Source of the DNA: Parasponia andersonii
Taxonomy: Eukaryota > Streptophyta > Magnoliopsida > Rosales > Cannabaceae
Length of the DNA: 64,000 nucleotides
NCBI GenBank assembly: GCA_002914805.1
Contig: JXTB01000062.1
Location: 876,390 to 940,389 of the forward strand
Reading direction: 5' to 3'
In this document: piece after piece, positions 10,041-21,579 of the stretch
How the letters are laid out: each line of letters begins with the position of its first letter
Position numbering within the stretch: position 1 is the first letter of the stretch
Notes under the pieces: model-generated
What the model saw: the letters and a program-made list of their open reading frames with translations, nothing else
What the model was told of the DNA's origin: nothing
Database searches by the model: none
Made by a program: the position numbers and the translations under genes

Positions 10041-12052
10041 ATGGAGGTGGGTTTGTACTGCCCTAAGGAGAGGAGCATCGGTTTGAGGTCTGTGATGGAA
10101 GCCATGGTGGTGGAGACTGTTCTCACCGCTGGGAAGTCTCTAGCTTTGCTTCTCTTCACGGTATATCTTTTTCTCATTTTACTCCTTATGCTAAATTTTT
10201 GGCTTAAATTCTCTTGCTGAATATAACAACAGTGATTGTTAGTAGTACTAACAACGCTTGAAAGTCTTGGTCTTGGATTAATGGTTTTGTCAATCTTTTT
10301 GGTTTTGTCAATCTTTTAGGATTAAGAGGTTTAGTTTTATGATTTGTTGAAATATTTTTTTGCAAGTTAGAACTGTTGTTTATGTCATTATAGGTTCTAC
10401 CCCTTTAAATTGGGCTTCCAGTTTGAAATTTTGTTGTAATACATTGACCCTTTTTTGTATAATTCTTATTTGTTGCTTCAGTACTGAGTTTCCTCTTTGT
10501 ATAGTTCTGTACATTGGGTGTGTTTTTGGGAAGTGATGCGTTAGGTTCCAGCATTTTAACTAGGTTGTTACTCTTCTTTTTGCTCTTAAGTTTGTACTTT
10601 TTACTCTGGATTTTGGGGATATAGATATTTTGCCTCGAGTGTTTTCATGTAATATGGTTTTTTGAGAATGAGAACCGTCTTCGTTTCCATCTGGTTTTAG
10701 CCTAATGTAGGACATTAGGGTTGTTCATCTCTTCTTGCTTATTTAATTTATTCTACTATATCTTTTTTCCTTGGTAAAATTTGTGCTAATTAATGTCTTC
10801 TGTTATGCTTAATGTCACCAGTTTTCTTTTTTTTTTTTTTTATAAAAAGAAAGATGTCGTAAGTCATTCTTCTTAGCTAATAACATAGTTCACGGTTTAC
10901 AGCTCACTGCTTTTGGATCTAATTTGGGCCTGTTATAGATTATGGTGTGTGCTATGTGTTCTGTTCCTTTGACTGACAAGAAAGCAGATTCAGTTGTGCT
11001 ATATACTTTTCATTCTATAGATAGATCCATGCCTATGGCTGGGAGTTCTTTCTTCATCAGGCTGCAATTAGGATTTGGGGTCGCAAAGAGAAATATGTGC
11101 AGCTGTTTGTAGGCACATACCTAAAACTTTCTGCTGACATGTTTACTTTATAAGTTATGGGAACCAAATTTGGATTCACTTTGCCAATGTTGTCTTGTTC
11201 TGTTTCATTTCTTACTCAGAGAGTGGGGTTGATTTATTTTCTCCCCGTGTTCATCGAGTTTTTCACATGCTAGATTACAAGCAAAAGCAATCTGGGCTTT
11301 TTTCTGTCTTAGCAAATTGATTATTGTGTATGGAAATCCTGATGATTTAGGATTCTAATTCAACATTGGTCTTTTATGGACATTTGTTTTCTTTTGTATT
11401 TTGCCTTTAATCTATTTCAACAGTTTGTTAACATAGTTATCTTTTCTTTCCGTGTAACAAGGATCTGAATTGAGTTATAAAAGAAATATTGCAGATACTT
11501 TGTTGTTTTCTGATTTATGCTTTAATAAGCTCTCACTATCACGTATGCAAAAATTTTTTCAGACAGGTTCACTGCTGAATGATGTCAACATGTTATCGAA
11601 ATTGGTTGCAATTGATGAAAGGTAACAATTATCTTAATGTGGCTTATCTGATTCTTGCATTGAAGAGGTATCCTATTTATCTGGATTTTGCTTCCTTTTG
11701 CAGGTTTCCTTTCGATGAACTTCGCCAAAAGAAGAGACCAGTTCAAGAAAACAAAGATTCTAGTGACACAGAGGATGACGACGAAGAGGATGACCAAGAT
11801 GATCCTGATGATCAGGATGATGATGCGGGTGATGAGGACTTTTCGGGTGAAGAAGGGGAGGAGGAAGCAGATCCTGAGGATGACCCTGAAGCCAATGGTG
11901 ATGGCGGGAGCGAGGACGGGGACGGGGACGAGGAGGATGATGACAATGGTGATGAAGATGGTGAGGATGAGGATGGGGAGGATGAAGAAGAGGAGGAAGA
12001 GGAAGACGAGGATGAAGAGACTCCCCAGCCACCTGCTAAAAAGAGGAAGTGA
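10041..12052 (+). CDS. Acidic C-tail protein, three exons, probably nuclear
   Basis: The proposed exons are 10041-10160, 11563-11621 and 11704-12052. All junctions follow GT-AG and the reading phase is kept, giving 175 residues. The N-terminal half begins MEVGLYCPKERSIGL and continues with a mostly helical stretch and LNDVNMLSKLVAIDERFPFDELRQKKRP. The C-terminal half is almost entirely Asp/Glu with Gly, and ends TPQPPAKKRK, a typical basic nuclear-localisation tail. From memory this architecture matches a small conserved plant family that databases label by composition (glutamic-acid-rich or VHS3-like). The latter label reflects only the acidic stretch, not decarboxylase activity. Such a charge pattern could suit histone or ribosomal-protein binding, but I infer no specific function. 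The first intron is about 1.4 kb. The acceptor chosen at 11563 adds one Thr compared with a join at the Gly, so the exact junction should be treated as probable. The telo-box promoter upstream suggests expression in growing cells. Confidence 0.85.
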
Positions 12053-13651
12053 GAATCACAGTTGTAGTGGGGAAACCCTTAGTTTGTCAGCCTGCATAGG
12101 GTAGAGGAAGTATTATCTTTCTTAATGAGAGTTTTATTCGCATTTTTATCATGTTAGAATTTAGTTGTGATCTAGTGTCCTCATCTTAATTAATGAACCT
12201 TGGGTTGGGTTTCCGTTTAAGGTGTATTAGGATCGTTTTTCTGTTAGGTGCTGTTTGTGAGTGGATAATTTATGGTGGTGACTTCAAATAGAGAATGAAT
12301 TATTTACTAGAAAAAAGACATTTTTTGTTTGGGGGTCTTGAAATCATGTCCTTGTAGGAGTATGTACATGCTACCAGGCGATCCAACTATGGTTTAGAAA
12401 GACTAAAGAGCATCATACAAAACTTTCAAAGCAAGGATATGAAAAATTGAAATCTCAACTGTCCTTGAGTTCTTATTCAGCTTAATCATTGGTACTTCTT
12501 GTTTTTTTTAAACGAAATACAGATGTTAATATTAGTAAGAATAGCCAATGGAGCTCGAAACTTGTGGAGGAACGAGGTATAGCCATATTCGTTTATAAGG
12601 AGACTCAATGGTCCACTTATGAGTGTATTTGCAGTGCCAACCTTTACAATGTCTCTTTTTCAAAGATATGAAAATTTAAAATAGGCCAAGCCTACGTTCT
12701 GAGGAGCACCAAAATGCGGGAAATTCTCAGCAAAGGGGACCAAATATGTTGTGGGATCTATTATCCAACTCCAGTGCCATGGTTGAAATTTGAAAACTCT
12801 CTCTCTTATTTAATTGAACCACACTTTCACCTATTGGATCAATTTTAAAGGGAAAAAAAATGCACACAAAACGATTGAAAAATAAAATTCGTGTTCTTGC
12901 TTCCGAAGCTTAACCCAGAATTCAAAAAAAAAAAATTAATGATTTTGTTAGTGATACATATAAATATTGTTTGATTTTAATAAAGAAAATTAATAAGGTA
13001 TCAGGACATTTGAAAAGGTAAATATTTTAGTTATTCTTAAATGTGGCCATTTGAAACTTCCTTTGTGCTATTTTTGAAATAATAATAATAATAATAATCA
13101 ATTGATGTACAGCGTAGAGTGGCTTAAATCCAATTGCAGACCAACAACAAAATTCTAAGTGGTGGATATAATAATAATAATAAAGGAATGGCAATAAATT
13201 GGTCCGTATATGTTCATGGACCGACTCAAGAACTACCATTAAAAATAAAAAAAAAAACAAGAATCAAAACGACAACAGAACACAAAAAAGGTTGTAAAGT
13301 ATATAACATTAATAAATTTGGCTTGTGAACTCCAAAATTTGGAGATCTCGGCAATGAGGAAAGCTCCCAAATGAATAGGCTTTTTTCAAGGAGAAATTAT
13401 AATCGAATGTAGATGTAATTTAAATTTTTTTCTCTAAATTGCCTCAATTATGTATTATATATTTAAATTTCAATACATAACACGGGAGAGAGAAGACGTA
13501 CATGCTTAAACATAATTTATTTATTTTTACATAACAAGCATGAAAGTTGAACAAATACTTAAATGGCTAAACAAAAAAGAAAGGAACAAAATTCTCAAAG
13601 CAAAAATCCTATCTAAGCAAACAAAACCATATACGAAATTAAACAATAAAT
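12053..13651. other. Intergenic stretch: 3' flanks of two convergent genes
   Basis: The first few hundred bases probably hold the 3' untranslated region of the acidic-protein gene. The last 150 or so hold that of the minus-strand gene starting at 13652. Between them I see only AT-rich sequence with short ATA/TAA trinucleotide tracts (about 13078-13098 and 13169-13182). No conserved reading frame or RNA gene is recognised. Confidence 0.55.
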
Positions 13652-16117
13652 CTAAGGGCAATATTCTTTAAAGCAAAGAGGGAGAAATTCATTGCCCGTA
13701 AAACAATAATTTTCTACTTTCTTAATGGCATCACAACAATCTTTGCTGAATTGCGATTTCTTCTTCAAGTACCCCGAAATCATTTCTTGATAACATGTTA
13801 TTTGAAATTTGTGGTGTCCTGAAAGACAAGACGATGAAGGCTCGACTGATGGAGATGGCTCTGCATGTGGAGAAGATGGGGGCTCGTTAGGAGGTAGAGA
13901 TGACGTCGGGGGCTCTGCAGGCAGTGATGGAGCTGGAGGCTTGATAGGAGGAGATGACATTGGGGGCTCAACAATTGGAGACGACGTTGGGGGCACGACA
14001 GGGGGAGACGACATCGGGGGCTCAGCAGGAGGTGAAGACTTTGGAGGAGGTGTTAACAACTCGAATGGAGGTGGTGGGGTCAAAGGCGGCTCGACAAGAG
14101 GAGGCGACAATGGAGGAATGACTGGGGGAGGGGATACCAACGGCGGCAATAATACTGGGGCCTCAACAGGCGATGGTAAAACAGGGGACAATGGAGGCTC
14201 CGAAGGTTTAACAGGTGTTGGTAAAGGTGGAGGCCCAATAGGAAAAGACGATGATGGGGGCTCGATAGGCGAAGATGGTGCTGGGTGCTCGACTGACGGT
14301 GATGTAGATGGAGGCTTATTAGGCGGAGAAGATATCGGGGGCCTAATTGGAGGAGATAACACCGGATGTTCGACTGGCGAATATGGGGGCTTAATAGGCA
14401 ATGGTGAAGATGGGGGCTTGACAGGCAATGGTGAAGATGGAGGTTTAATAGTTGGAGACGTTGGAGGCTCAACTGAAGGCAATGGTGAAGATGGAGGTTT
14501 AATAGTTGGAGACATTGGAGGCTCAACTGAAGGCAATGGTGAAGATGGAGGCTCAACTGGCGGAAATAATGTCGGAGGCTTGACTGGAGGAGCTATTGTA
14601 GGAGGCTCAACAGGAGAAGCTACTGGAAGCTTGATAGGAGGAGACATTGGAGGCTTGATAGGAGGCAGTAAAAGCGGAGACTCGATGGGCGAAGATGTTG
14701 TTGGGGGCTCAACCAGCTGAGGAGACGCCGAGGACTCAATAGGTGGAGACAATGGAGGCTCAACAGGCGGATATGAATTTGGTGGCTCAATAGAAGGAGT
14801 TGATATAGGGGACTTGACCGATGGAGCTATAAATGGGGACGCAGAGGGCTCGATAGATGAAGATGACGTCGGTGGTTCAATAGGAGAAGATGATGTAGGG
14901 GGCTCAATAGGTGGAGCTGACAAAGATGGAGGCTCGATAAGCAGAGATGATATTGGAGGCTTGACAGGCGACGTCGATGCCGGGGGCTCAATATGAGGCA
15001 ATAATGATGGAGGCATGACAGGATGCAATAATGGAGGCTTGGGTGATGATGGCATTGGTGACTCAGTAGGTGGCGTTGCCGATGCAGGGGGCTCGATAAG
15101 AAGAGTTGTAGGGGGCTCAATAGGAGGCGGCAAAAATGGAGGCTCAATGGGTGGAGATGACACCGGTGGCTCGACAAGCGGTGACAATGCAGGGGGTTCT
15201 TTGGAAGGTGACAAAGATGGAGGCCTGACAAAAGGTGACGATGGAAGCTCGACAGGTGGAGATGAAGTTGGGGGCTCGATTAGAGGCGGCAAAGATGGAG
15301 GATGCGACGATGGAGGCTCAATTGACGGAGTTGACGTTGGGGTCTCAATAGGCGATGCCGATACAGGAGGCTCAACAAGAGGTGGTAAAGATGGAAGAGA
15401 CGATGGAGGCTCGACAGATGGCGATGGCGATGACGATGTAGGGGGCTCGGTAGGAGGTAATAAAGGTGATGGCGATGTAGGGGGCTTGACGGGAGGAGTC
15501 AAAGCAGGAGGAGGTGGCAAGGATGGAGGCTTGATAGGAGGAGACAATGGAGGCTCAATCGGAGAAGATGATATCGGGGGCTCAATAGATGGTATTGATG
15601 TAGGGGGCTCAATAGGTGGAGATAATGGAGGCTCAACAGGAGAAGAGACTGGGGCCTCAATAGGAGCCAATTCTGGAGGCTCGACAGGAGAAGACCACAT
15701 TGGGGCCTCGATAGGCGGAAATGACTTTGGAGGAGGTGTAAAAAACTTGAATGGAGGTGGTTGTATGGTAGAGGGTGGCTCAACTTCTGGCGACGGTGAC
15801 TTTGGAGGAGGTTTGAAAAAAGGCGGAGGGATTGTGGGTGAATTTGATGGTGTATTATCAAGAGTTTCACAATGGTCTTTGACAAGAGAAAACCATGGAA
15901 TCAAGTGTAGGCGACTAGGACACTTAGCTGCATCGTGAATAATGTCACAACAAATTTCACTTATAAGAGTTCCAACCCTTATGTGAAGGATAATCTCTTT
16001 TCTGCATAAATATATACCGTGGAACGACCGAAGACATTCATCATCAGAACTTGTTGCTTCAATAAAACAAGTGAGCAGTGATGAACAAAATAAGAAAAGA
16101 ATAAAAAGCTTCTTCAT
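13652..16117 (-). CDS. Proline-rich secreted protein with a prolamin-like domain at each end
   Basis: One open frame encodes 821 residues. Residues 1-21 form a signal peptide. Residues 28-83 hold six cysteines with spacing C-x9-C-x17-CC-x8-C-x16-C, and residues 764-820 hold C-x10-C-x18-CC-x9-C-x9-C. Both match the prolamin-like fold of the ECA1/early-culture-abundant group of small secreted plant proteins (egg-cell EC1 peptides and relatives), which are normally about 100-160 residues with one such domain. Here about 670 residues of Pro-rich sequence, mostly degenerate PIEPPxSSPP-type repeats, separate two domains. The middle resembles extensin or hybrid proline-rich proteins and is probably hydroxylated and glycosylated in the wall. 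A TATA motif lies 61-68 bases upstream of the ATG. The frame is clean over nearly 2.5 kb of repeats, which argues for selection. The role is unknown; reproductive or wall signalling is only a guess from the family. Confidence 0.8.
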   Translation of the reverse strand: MKKLFILFLFCSSLLTCFIEATSSDDECLRSFHGIYLCRKEIILHIRVGTLISEICCDIIHDAAKCPSRLHLIPWFSLVKDHCETLDNTPSNSPTIPPPFFKPPPKSPSPEVEPPSTIQPPPFKFFTPPPKSFPPIEAPMWSSPVEPPELAPIEAPVSSPVEPPLSPPIEPPTSIPSIEPPISSSPIEPPLSPPIKPPSLPPPPALTPPVKPPTSPSPLLPPTEPPTSSSPSPSVEPPSSLPSLPPLVEPPVSASPIETPTSTPSIEPPSSHPPSLPPLIEPPTSSPPVELPSSPFVRPPSLSPSKEPPALSPLVEPPVSSPPIEPPFLPPPIEPPTTLLIEPPASATPPTESPMPSSPKPPLLHPVMPPSLLPHIEPPASTSPVKPPISSLLIEPPSLSAPPIEPPTSSSPIEPPTSSSSIEPSASPFIAPSVKSPISTPSIEPPNSYPPVEPPLSPPIESSASPQLVEPPTTSSPIESPLLLPPIKPPMSPPIKLPVASPVEPPTIAPPVKPPTLFPPVEPPSSPLPSVEPPMSPTIKPPSSPLPSVEPPTSPTIKPPSSPLPVKPPSSPLPIKPPYSPVEHPVLSPPIRPPISSPPNKPPSTSPSVEHPAPSSPIEPPSSSFPIGPPPLPTPVKPSEPPLSPVLPSPVEAPVLLPPLVSPPPVIPPLSPPLVEPPLTPPPPFELLTPPPKSSPPAEPPMSSPPVVPPTSSPIVEPPMSSPPIKPPAPSLPAEPPTSSLPPNEPPSSPHAEPSPSVEPSSSCLSGHHKFQITCYQEMISGYLKKKSQFSKDCCDAIKKVENYCFTGNEFLPLCFKEYCP

Positions 16118-16177
16118 TTTTGAATAGCACTCGAAGTAGTGTCACTTTCACTCACTTTCACCTTAATTATTTGTGCA

Positions 16178-16185
16178 CTTATATA
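16178..16185 (-). promoter_or_regulatory. TATA box of the double prolamin-like gene
   Basis: TATATAAG on the minus strand lies about 61-68 bases upstream of the ATG at 16117, a normal plant spacing. It sits immediately before a pyrimidine-rich leader with repeated CACTTTCA. Confidence 0.6.
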
Positions 16186-16535
16186 GAGTACAAAAAGATC
16201 ATTATTTTAGAAATTTTGAATTGAATTTCAAGATTTTCATCAAGATAAACTATAAAGATTTTCAAAATCAATTCAAAAGATCAAAAGATTACTGTTAATT
16301 GGTTAATTACAAATAGGAGGAAAAACAGTTATAAGCTCAGTATCTAAATGATAAAATAGGTCATAATCAATCCAATTAGGTTTCTATATTAATTAATTAG
16401 ATAATTTTTAAAACGATCCACTCTGGGATGCAATTAAGAAGAGTGGTCCAACCTTACTGTCTTCTTCTCAAAATAAGCATATTTATTTAATTAAAGTTGG
16501 AATAAAATATATTAGAAAAAGTCTACAAATTCATG

Positions 16536-16592
16536 GAGCTCGTCTTTGTCTTCGATTTTGACTTCCATCTTGGGTGGTTTTCATCGAAGCAG
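16536..16592 (-). pseudogene. 5' remnant of a duplicated CDC26 gene
   Basis: Reverse-strand sequence from 16592 to 16536 matches the first 19 codons of the CDC26 gene at 44203-44379 (VKIEDKDEL is unchanged). The initiation codon position reads CTG, an internal codon is a stop (TGA for Arg), and similarity ends abruptly inside codon 19. The upstream leader and promoter are also copied. This is a dead duplicate and fixes one end of the segmental duplication described below. Confidence 0.85.
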
Positions 16593-18335
16593 TTCTCTCT
16601 GGGAAAAGTTTTTCTTTTTCTTTTTTTTTTTTTGAGACTCTGTCAGACTCGGACGAGGAGGGAGTGGAAGCGGTGGTGAGTGATTTGCTTTGAGTGGGCT
16701 TTGATTTTTGGGCCTGTTGTTCTTTGGTCTATGACCTAAGTCCATATATGGAATAGCCCAAGGGAAGTTCTAATCACATAGTTTCTTTTCTTAATTATTT
16801 ACATACATGCCATTATAGTTTTTTCACAACAATTTAATGAGATCGTTGGCTAGTACACATGTACATACATGCATTGCTTTCGTTTTTTTCATACTTTAAT
16901 TAGTTAACTTTATATATCTTTTTTTTTTTTTTTGAGGAGTAGCTTTATATATCTTTAGATCTCTCTTACAATTTGAATAAGGTTTTTTAAATTTCCTTTT
17001 TTATTCTCCGGTTAATATATTACAAAAGCACTTAGAAAAAAAATTAATACTATTTCCATTTGGGAATTAAAAAGCGTATATCCCTTTAAACAGTTAGAAA
17101 GTTCAAATAAAAAAGCCCTCAAAACTTAAAATAAAAATAAAAATGGAATAGTTAAGTCAAATGTAATAACACTGGTTTAAAAGAAATAAGATATTGTATC
17201 TTCAGATTCACTAAATATGAACCATCCGATTATATAATTCTTGGGGCTTGTTACAAAATTCAAGGCCCAAAAAACTCCGCATGGGCCGAGCTTTTGGGAA
17301 ATTCCTGATTTAGAAATGTATCATTTTTTAAAAGGTTGTTTAGAAAAATGATATTTCAATAAATATTTAGAAAAGTACCACTTTTTTCAAAATTAGTATT
17401 TTTCAATGATAATCGAGGTAATCAGTAAAGTTACTTAAAAATTAATCCAATCTAATTACGTGAGATTATCATTTCACTTCACTGGTTACTTCAAGTATCT
17501 CATCAATTAATAAAAGGTAGTATTTTTATAAATACTTTTAAAAGTTGCATTTGTCTAATTAAAATCTAGAATTTTTCAATTTTTTTTTGAAAAATTACTG
17601 TAAAAAAATCAAATTTCCTCCAATTCTTGTGCTCATTAATTTTTTTGAACCTGAAAAAAATTACAACATACATTTTTTGGCTTAAAAATAATTATAATCA
17701 AAATTAATAATTTATAATGCAAATATGTAAATAATTAAGATTAAGTTATTAAAGTTTACCATAGTCTAATTGAATTTTTTTTTTTCACTTGATTACTTCT
17801 TGGATTGTTGACTGGGAAGGGTTTTGAATTTGTACATTGTGAAAAGAAAAAAAAGAGGGAAAAACAAAGCAAAACATGCTAAGATTATGAAGAAAGAAAA
17901 AAAAAATATAAAGTAGACATATTGTATACGTGTTCTGATAACAATGGTAGTGTTACTTTTTATTTGATGTTTTCAATTATTTAGGAAGTGTTAGATTCAA
18001 ATTCGAATTATAAATTAAGTTATATTTTTATTATATTTTTCCTTTTTAATTGTATTATTTGTTTTTTATTAAATGGGTTTAACTCTTTAAAAGTGATAAT
18101 ATAGTCTATTTGCAACAGAGCGAAACAAAGATAACTAAAATCTAAAGGAATGATAGTAATACAACCTAAAATCCCATTGCAATCGAGTTAATGAGAAACA
18201 AAAATCTAAAAGTAAAAAGATAGAGAAGTTTCGGTCCTGTAAAGAAAGTCAATTTTTTTTTTACATGTACATTTTGATAATTGTTGCAAAACTAAATGGC
18301 AATCCCTTCAAACTGTACTATCAAAGCTTCTTGAC
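16536..18335. repeat. Segmental duplicate of the CDC26 promoter region
   Basis: This 1.8 kb segment aligns, in order and orientation, with 44323-44545, then 50959-51514, then 54011-55536. The gaps in the second locus are two insertions with 9-bp target duplications. Shared landmarks include TCTCTCTGGGAAAAG, GAGTGGGCTTTGATTTTTGG or its near match, CAATTTAATG, GGATTGTTGACT and TTCAAACTGTACTA. The segment therefore shows the pre-insertion state. It contains a copy of the shared AT-rich element at about 17240-17635. The similarity runs to the exact base where the Tat element begins at 55537. Confidence 0.85.
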
Positions 18336-18735
18336 ATAGGATGCAAATAGGGGCATGGTGCCCCGAGTATTGCAGGTTGCTCTGGTATTTTTTGTACTCA
18401 CGTGGGTTTCATTTGGATGTTTCTGTCCCTTCGGGGGTGAGTTTTGCATTTAAGGCAGAGCTAGTAGTTGCAGTTCATGCTATAGAATTTGTTTGGAGAT
18501 TTGGTTGAAAGCGTGTTTAATTTGAGAGTGATTCTGTGTGTTTAGTTTGAGATTGGTTCTGTTTATGTTGTTTCAATTTTGATGGCTCGATCTCGTCAAC
18601 TTTTTTATTTATTCTTTAGTTTATGATGATTGTATTGCAAAACTTAGTCTTGAGTTTTGTTGATTTGTTTATTTGGTTTTTGTTTATACTTTGAAATGTT
18701 AGATTTATGCATCATTACTAAAAAAAAAAAGAAAG
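18336..18735 (+). mobile_element. 3' fragment of an L1-type LINE with RNase H
   Basis: Translated in pieces, the DNA shows FAFKAELVVAVHAIEF, then WRFGW and FESDSV. This is the pattern of the C-terminal RNase H domain that many plant L1 elements carry (Glu in KAELxA; FESDS with the catalytic Asp). A non-coding tail and an A-run at 18719-18730 follow, as expected for a LINE 3' end. The domain carries an in-frame stop and the reverse transcriptase part is absent, so this is a 5'-truncated, decayed copy. Confidence 0.65.
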
Positions 18736-19002
18736 AAGAAAAATGACATTTTATACGATTTTTTGAAAATATTTACTAAAATACTACCTATAAAATTAGA
18801 TAATATTCTGGAAGATCAATGGGAAAACATTTTTCCATTTATACGGTCTAATTTGTGATGGTAAAGTTGTAAATTCATCCATCTTTAAGAAAATGTTTAT
18901 TAATTAAAAAGTAAAATAAATGAACCAAAACATAAGCTGGTGATGGTGAAAGTGATTGGGCTAAAACACTCTAATATTTGAGATTTGGGGTTCCATTCCA
19001 TT

Positions 19003-19371
19003 CACCTTTATCTACTTTTTGTCTCACTCCCTCATTTATTCCTATTTTTATTTTTTTGTTTTCTATATTCATTTTTAAAAAAATTTATTTTCTTTTTCTA
19101 ATTCCATTCAATCTTATTGCTTCTCTCTCTTTTTTTTTTTTAATCTTTGTTGTTTTTTAAAATTTTGAGTAAAAATCAAATTAGTTTCTCAATTAAACCT
19201 ACTTTATCTACCTTTTGTCTCACTCCTTTATTTATTCTTATTTTCATTTTCTCTTTTCTAAATTCATTTTTTAAAATTCATTTTCTTTTTCCATTGAACC
19301 TTATTACTCTTCTTTTTTTTTTAATCATTATTATTTTTGAAGTTTTGAGTAAAAATCAAATTAGTTTCTCA
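19003..19371. repeat. Tandem duplication with about 190 bp period
   Basis: The series TTTATCTACTTTTTGTCTCA ... GAGTAAAAATCAAATTAG occurs at about 19003-19183 and again at about 19193-19371. It is pyrimidine-rich and non-coding. The stretch that follows (19372-19690) holds shorter repeats around AACCAAATTGGTTTC and no gene. Confidence 0.7.
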
Positions 19372-19690
19372 GATTCAATCGAAGCAACCACATTGATTTC
19401 TCCAATTCAACCTGAGAAACTACAATGGTTTCTCATTTTCAATAATAATAATAATATAATATAATAAAAAATATTTTTTTGTTCAAAGTAATTTGGTTTC
19501 CTAAAAAAAAAAATAGTTATGGCTATTCTTCAAACCAAATTGGTATGAAGTAGCTTTGAGTAGAAACTAAATTGGTTTCGAGTAGTAACTGAAAACCAAT
19601 TTAGGTAACCAATCTTTATAATTGATTGCTATAGAAACTAGAAAAACCAAATTTTGTATTGAGTAATTTTGTCCACATAGTGAGATTAAC

Positions 19691-21579
19691 TTAGAATAAG
19701 TCCATAGATGTTCTTGAGAATTTATCTATCAAAATAACATCGACTAAACCCATGTTTTTTATGTCAAATTTTGAATTTAACATTTTTTTGGTAGATTTGA
19801 ACATTTTATCATCACTATCAATAATGAGTATATCATCAACATAAAGACATAAAATGACATAGCCATTATATATATTCTTTATATAAATACATTTATCACA
19901 CTCGTTGATTTTAAATCCATTCGATATCATTGCAATATCAAACGTCTCGTATCATTGTTTTGGTATTTGCTTTAATCCATTTAAAGACTTCACTAGTTTA
20001 GAGACTTTTTTTTCTTTCCTAGGTGCAGAGAAACCTTTAGGTTGTTCCATGTACATTTTTTCATCTAAATCTCCATTTAAGAAAGCTATTTTAACATCCA
20101 TTTGATATACTTCAAGATTACGCAAAGCTATAATTGCAAGTATCATCCGAATTGATATTATTATTGTCACAGGAAAATATGTATCAAAGTAGTCAAAGTC
20201 TTCTAATTGTTTGTAACCTTTGATTATAAATCTAGCCTTGTACTTTTTAATTGATTTATCTACTTTCATTTTTCTCTTGAAAATCTATTTAGAACCTAGA
20301 GGTATACAGCCTGGAGGAAGATTTACCAGTTCCTAAGTATCATTCTGTAAGATGGATTCAATTTTACTTTGAATAGTCTCTTTCTATGAATGGTCTTCTG
20401 AAGAGCTCATAGCTTTTGTAATTATTTAAGGTTCAGCCTTTAATAAATAGGTCACAAAATCTTGATCAAAAGATTCTTCTGTCTTTGCTCTCTTGCTCTG
20501 TTGAGGCTCATCCTCGATTTTTTTATTTTGATCTTGGTGTTGACTATTCTCACTAATAGTCTCATGTATTCGTTTTGACGAACTTGCTTCTTCTTTAGAT
20601 TTACAAGGAAATATATGTACAAAGAACGACGCATTCCTTGATTTTATTCTCATGTTCTTGTGTATATCTGAGATTTTTTACTCATATACAAGAAATCGAT
20701 AAGCACTACTATTTTGTGCATACCCAATGAAAATGTAATCAACAGTTTTTGGACCAATTTTCACTTTCTTAGGTGTTGGTACGGTTATTTTGCAAGATAC
20801 CCCCATATTCGTAAATATTTATAGGAAGGCTTTCTTCCTTTTCATAACTCCTTATTGTCTTCTTTAATACGAAACCTAAGAATAAGGTCTTTGATGCTCA
20901 TCTCCTTTCGCTTATGCTTAAGGTGATTCTTGAAGTTTTTTCATGCAAGAGATAGCTTCTCAATAATAGCAGCTACTTTAAAGTTTTTACTAACTATCAT
21001 ACCCTCAGTATGAATCTCAGATAAGATCACTTGGATCTCTTGCACTTAGCTGATTACAGTTTTGGAGTCACCATTTTATAATCTAGAAAGCAACCCACTA
21101 CAAACTTTTTGGACCTAGCATCCTCTGTCTTATATTTCTACTCATGGGACGACCATGATTTTTTAGCCGTTTTCTTCTCTTGATACACATTGTACAAAGA
21201 ATCAGATAAACTATTCATAATATAGTTTCAGAATAAGAATTTTGAATGTTTCTAAGCATCAACTGCATTGATAACTTGGATGTCTTTCTCATTCTTCTTA
21301 AGCAATGGAACATCTTCAGCCAATAATCTAACAAGATTCAATGTAGCAAGATAGAACAACATCTTTTGCTACCATCTCTTGAAATTCAAACTATTGAATT
21401 TTTCTAGTTTTAGCATAGTTCAAAGGAACCGTAACTGGCACAGTAGGGGTAGGCATAGAAGCCACAACAGGGTTCATCACTGGTGTAACAGCAGGAATAT
21501 TAGCAGGGTTTGGGTTAGTTGTTATTTTTGAAAAATCAAACAATGTGTTAGATTTTGTGCATAAATACCAAAATCTCAA
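19691..21579 (-). mobile_element. Broken Ty1/Copia element fragment
   Basis: On the minus strand the parts in order are a Copia-type gag region (UBN2-like, about 20840-21579), a short piece next to the integrase end (about 20426-20830) and reverse transcriptase (about 19691-20269). The RT part shows MDVKIAFLNGDLDE and the catalytic-loop motif LYVDDIL. It is a fossil with many breaks, and most of the element, including RNase H and a clear 3' LTR, is not present. A possible 5' LTR lies at 23370-23881, with foldback MITEs in between. It looks old. Confidence 0.8.

Noticed and set aside
11760-12032. His/Pro-rich minus-strand frame
   Set aside because: It is a shadow of the Asp/Glu-rich exon of the acidic-protein gene.
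13809-15938. Two Gly/Asp-rich plus-strand frames of about 300 codons
   Set aside because: They are complements of the proline-rich repeats of the 821-residue protein. They have no promoter or conserved domain.
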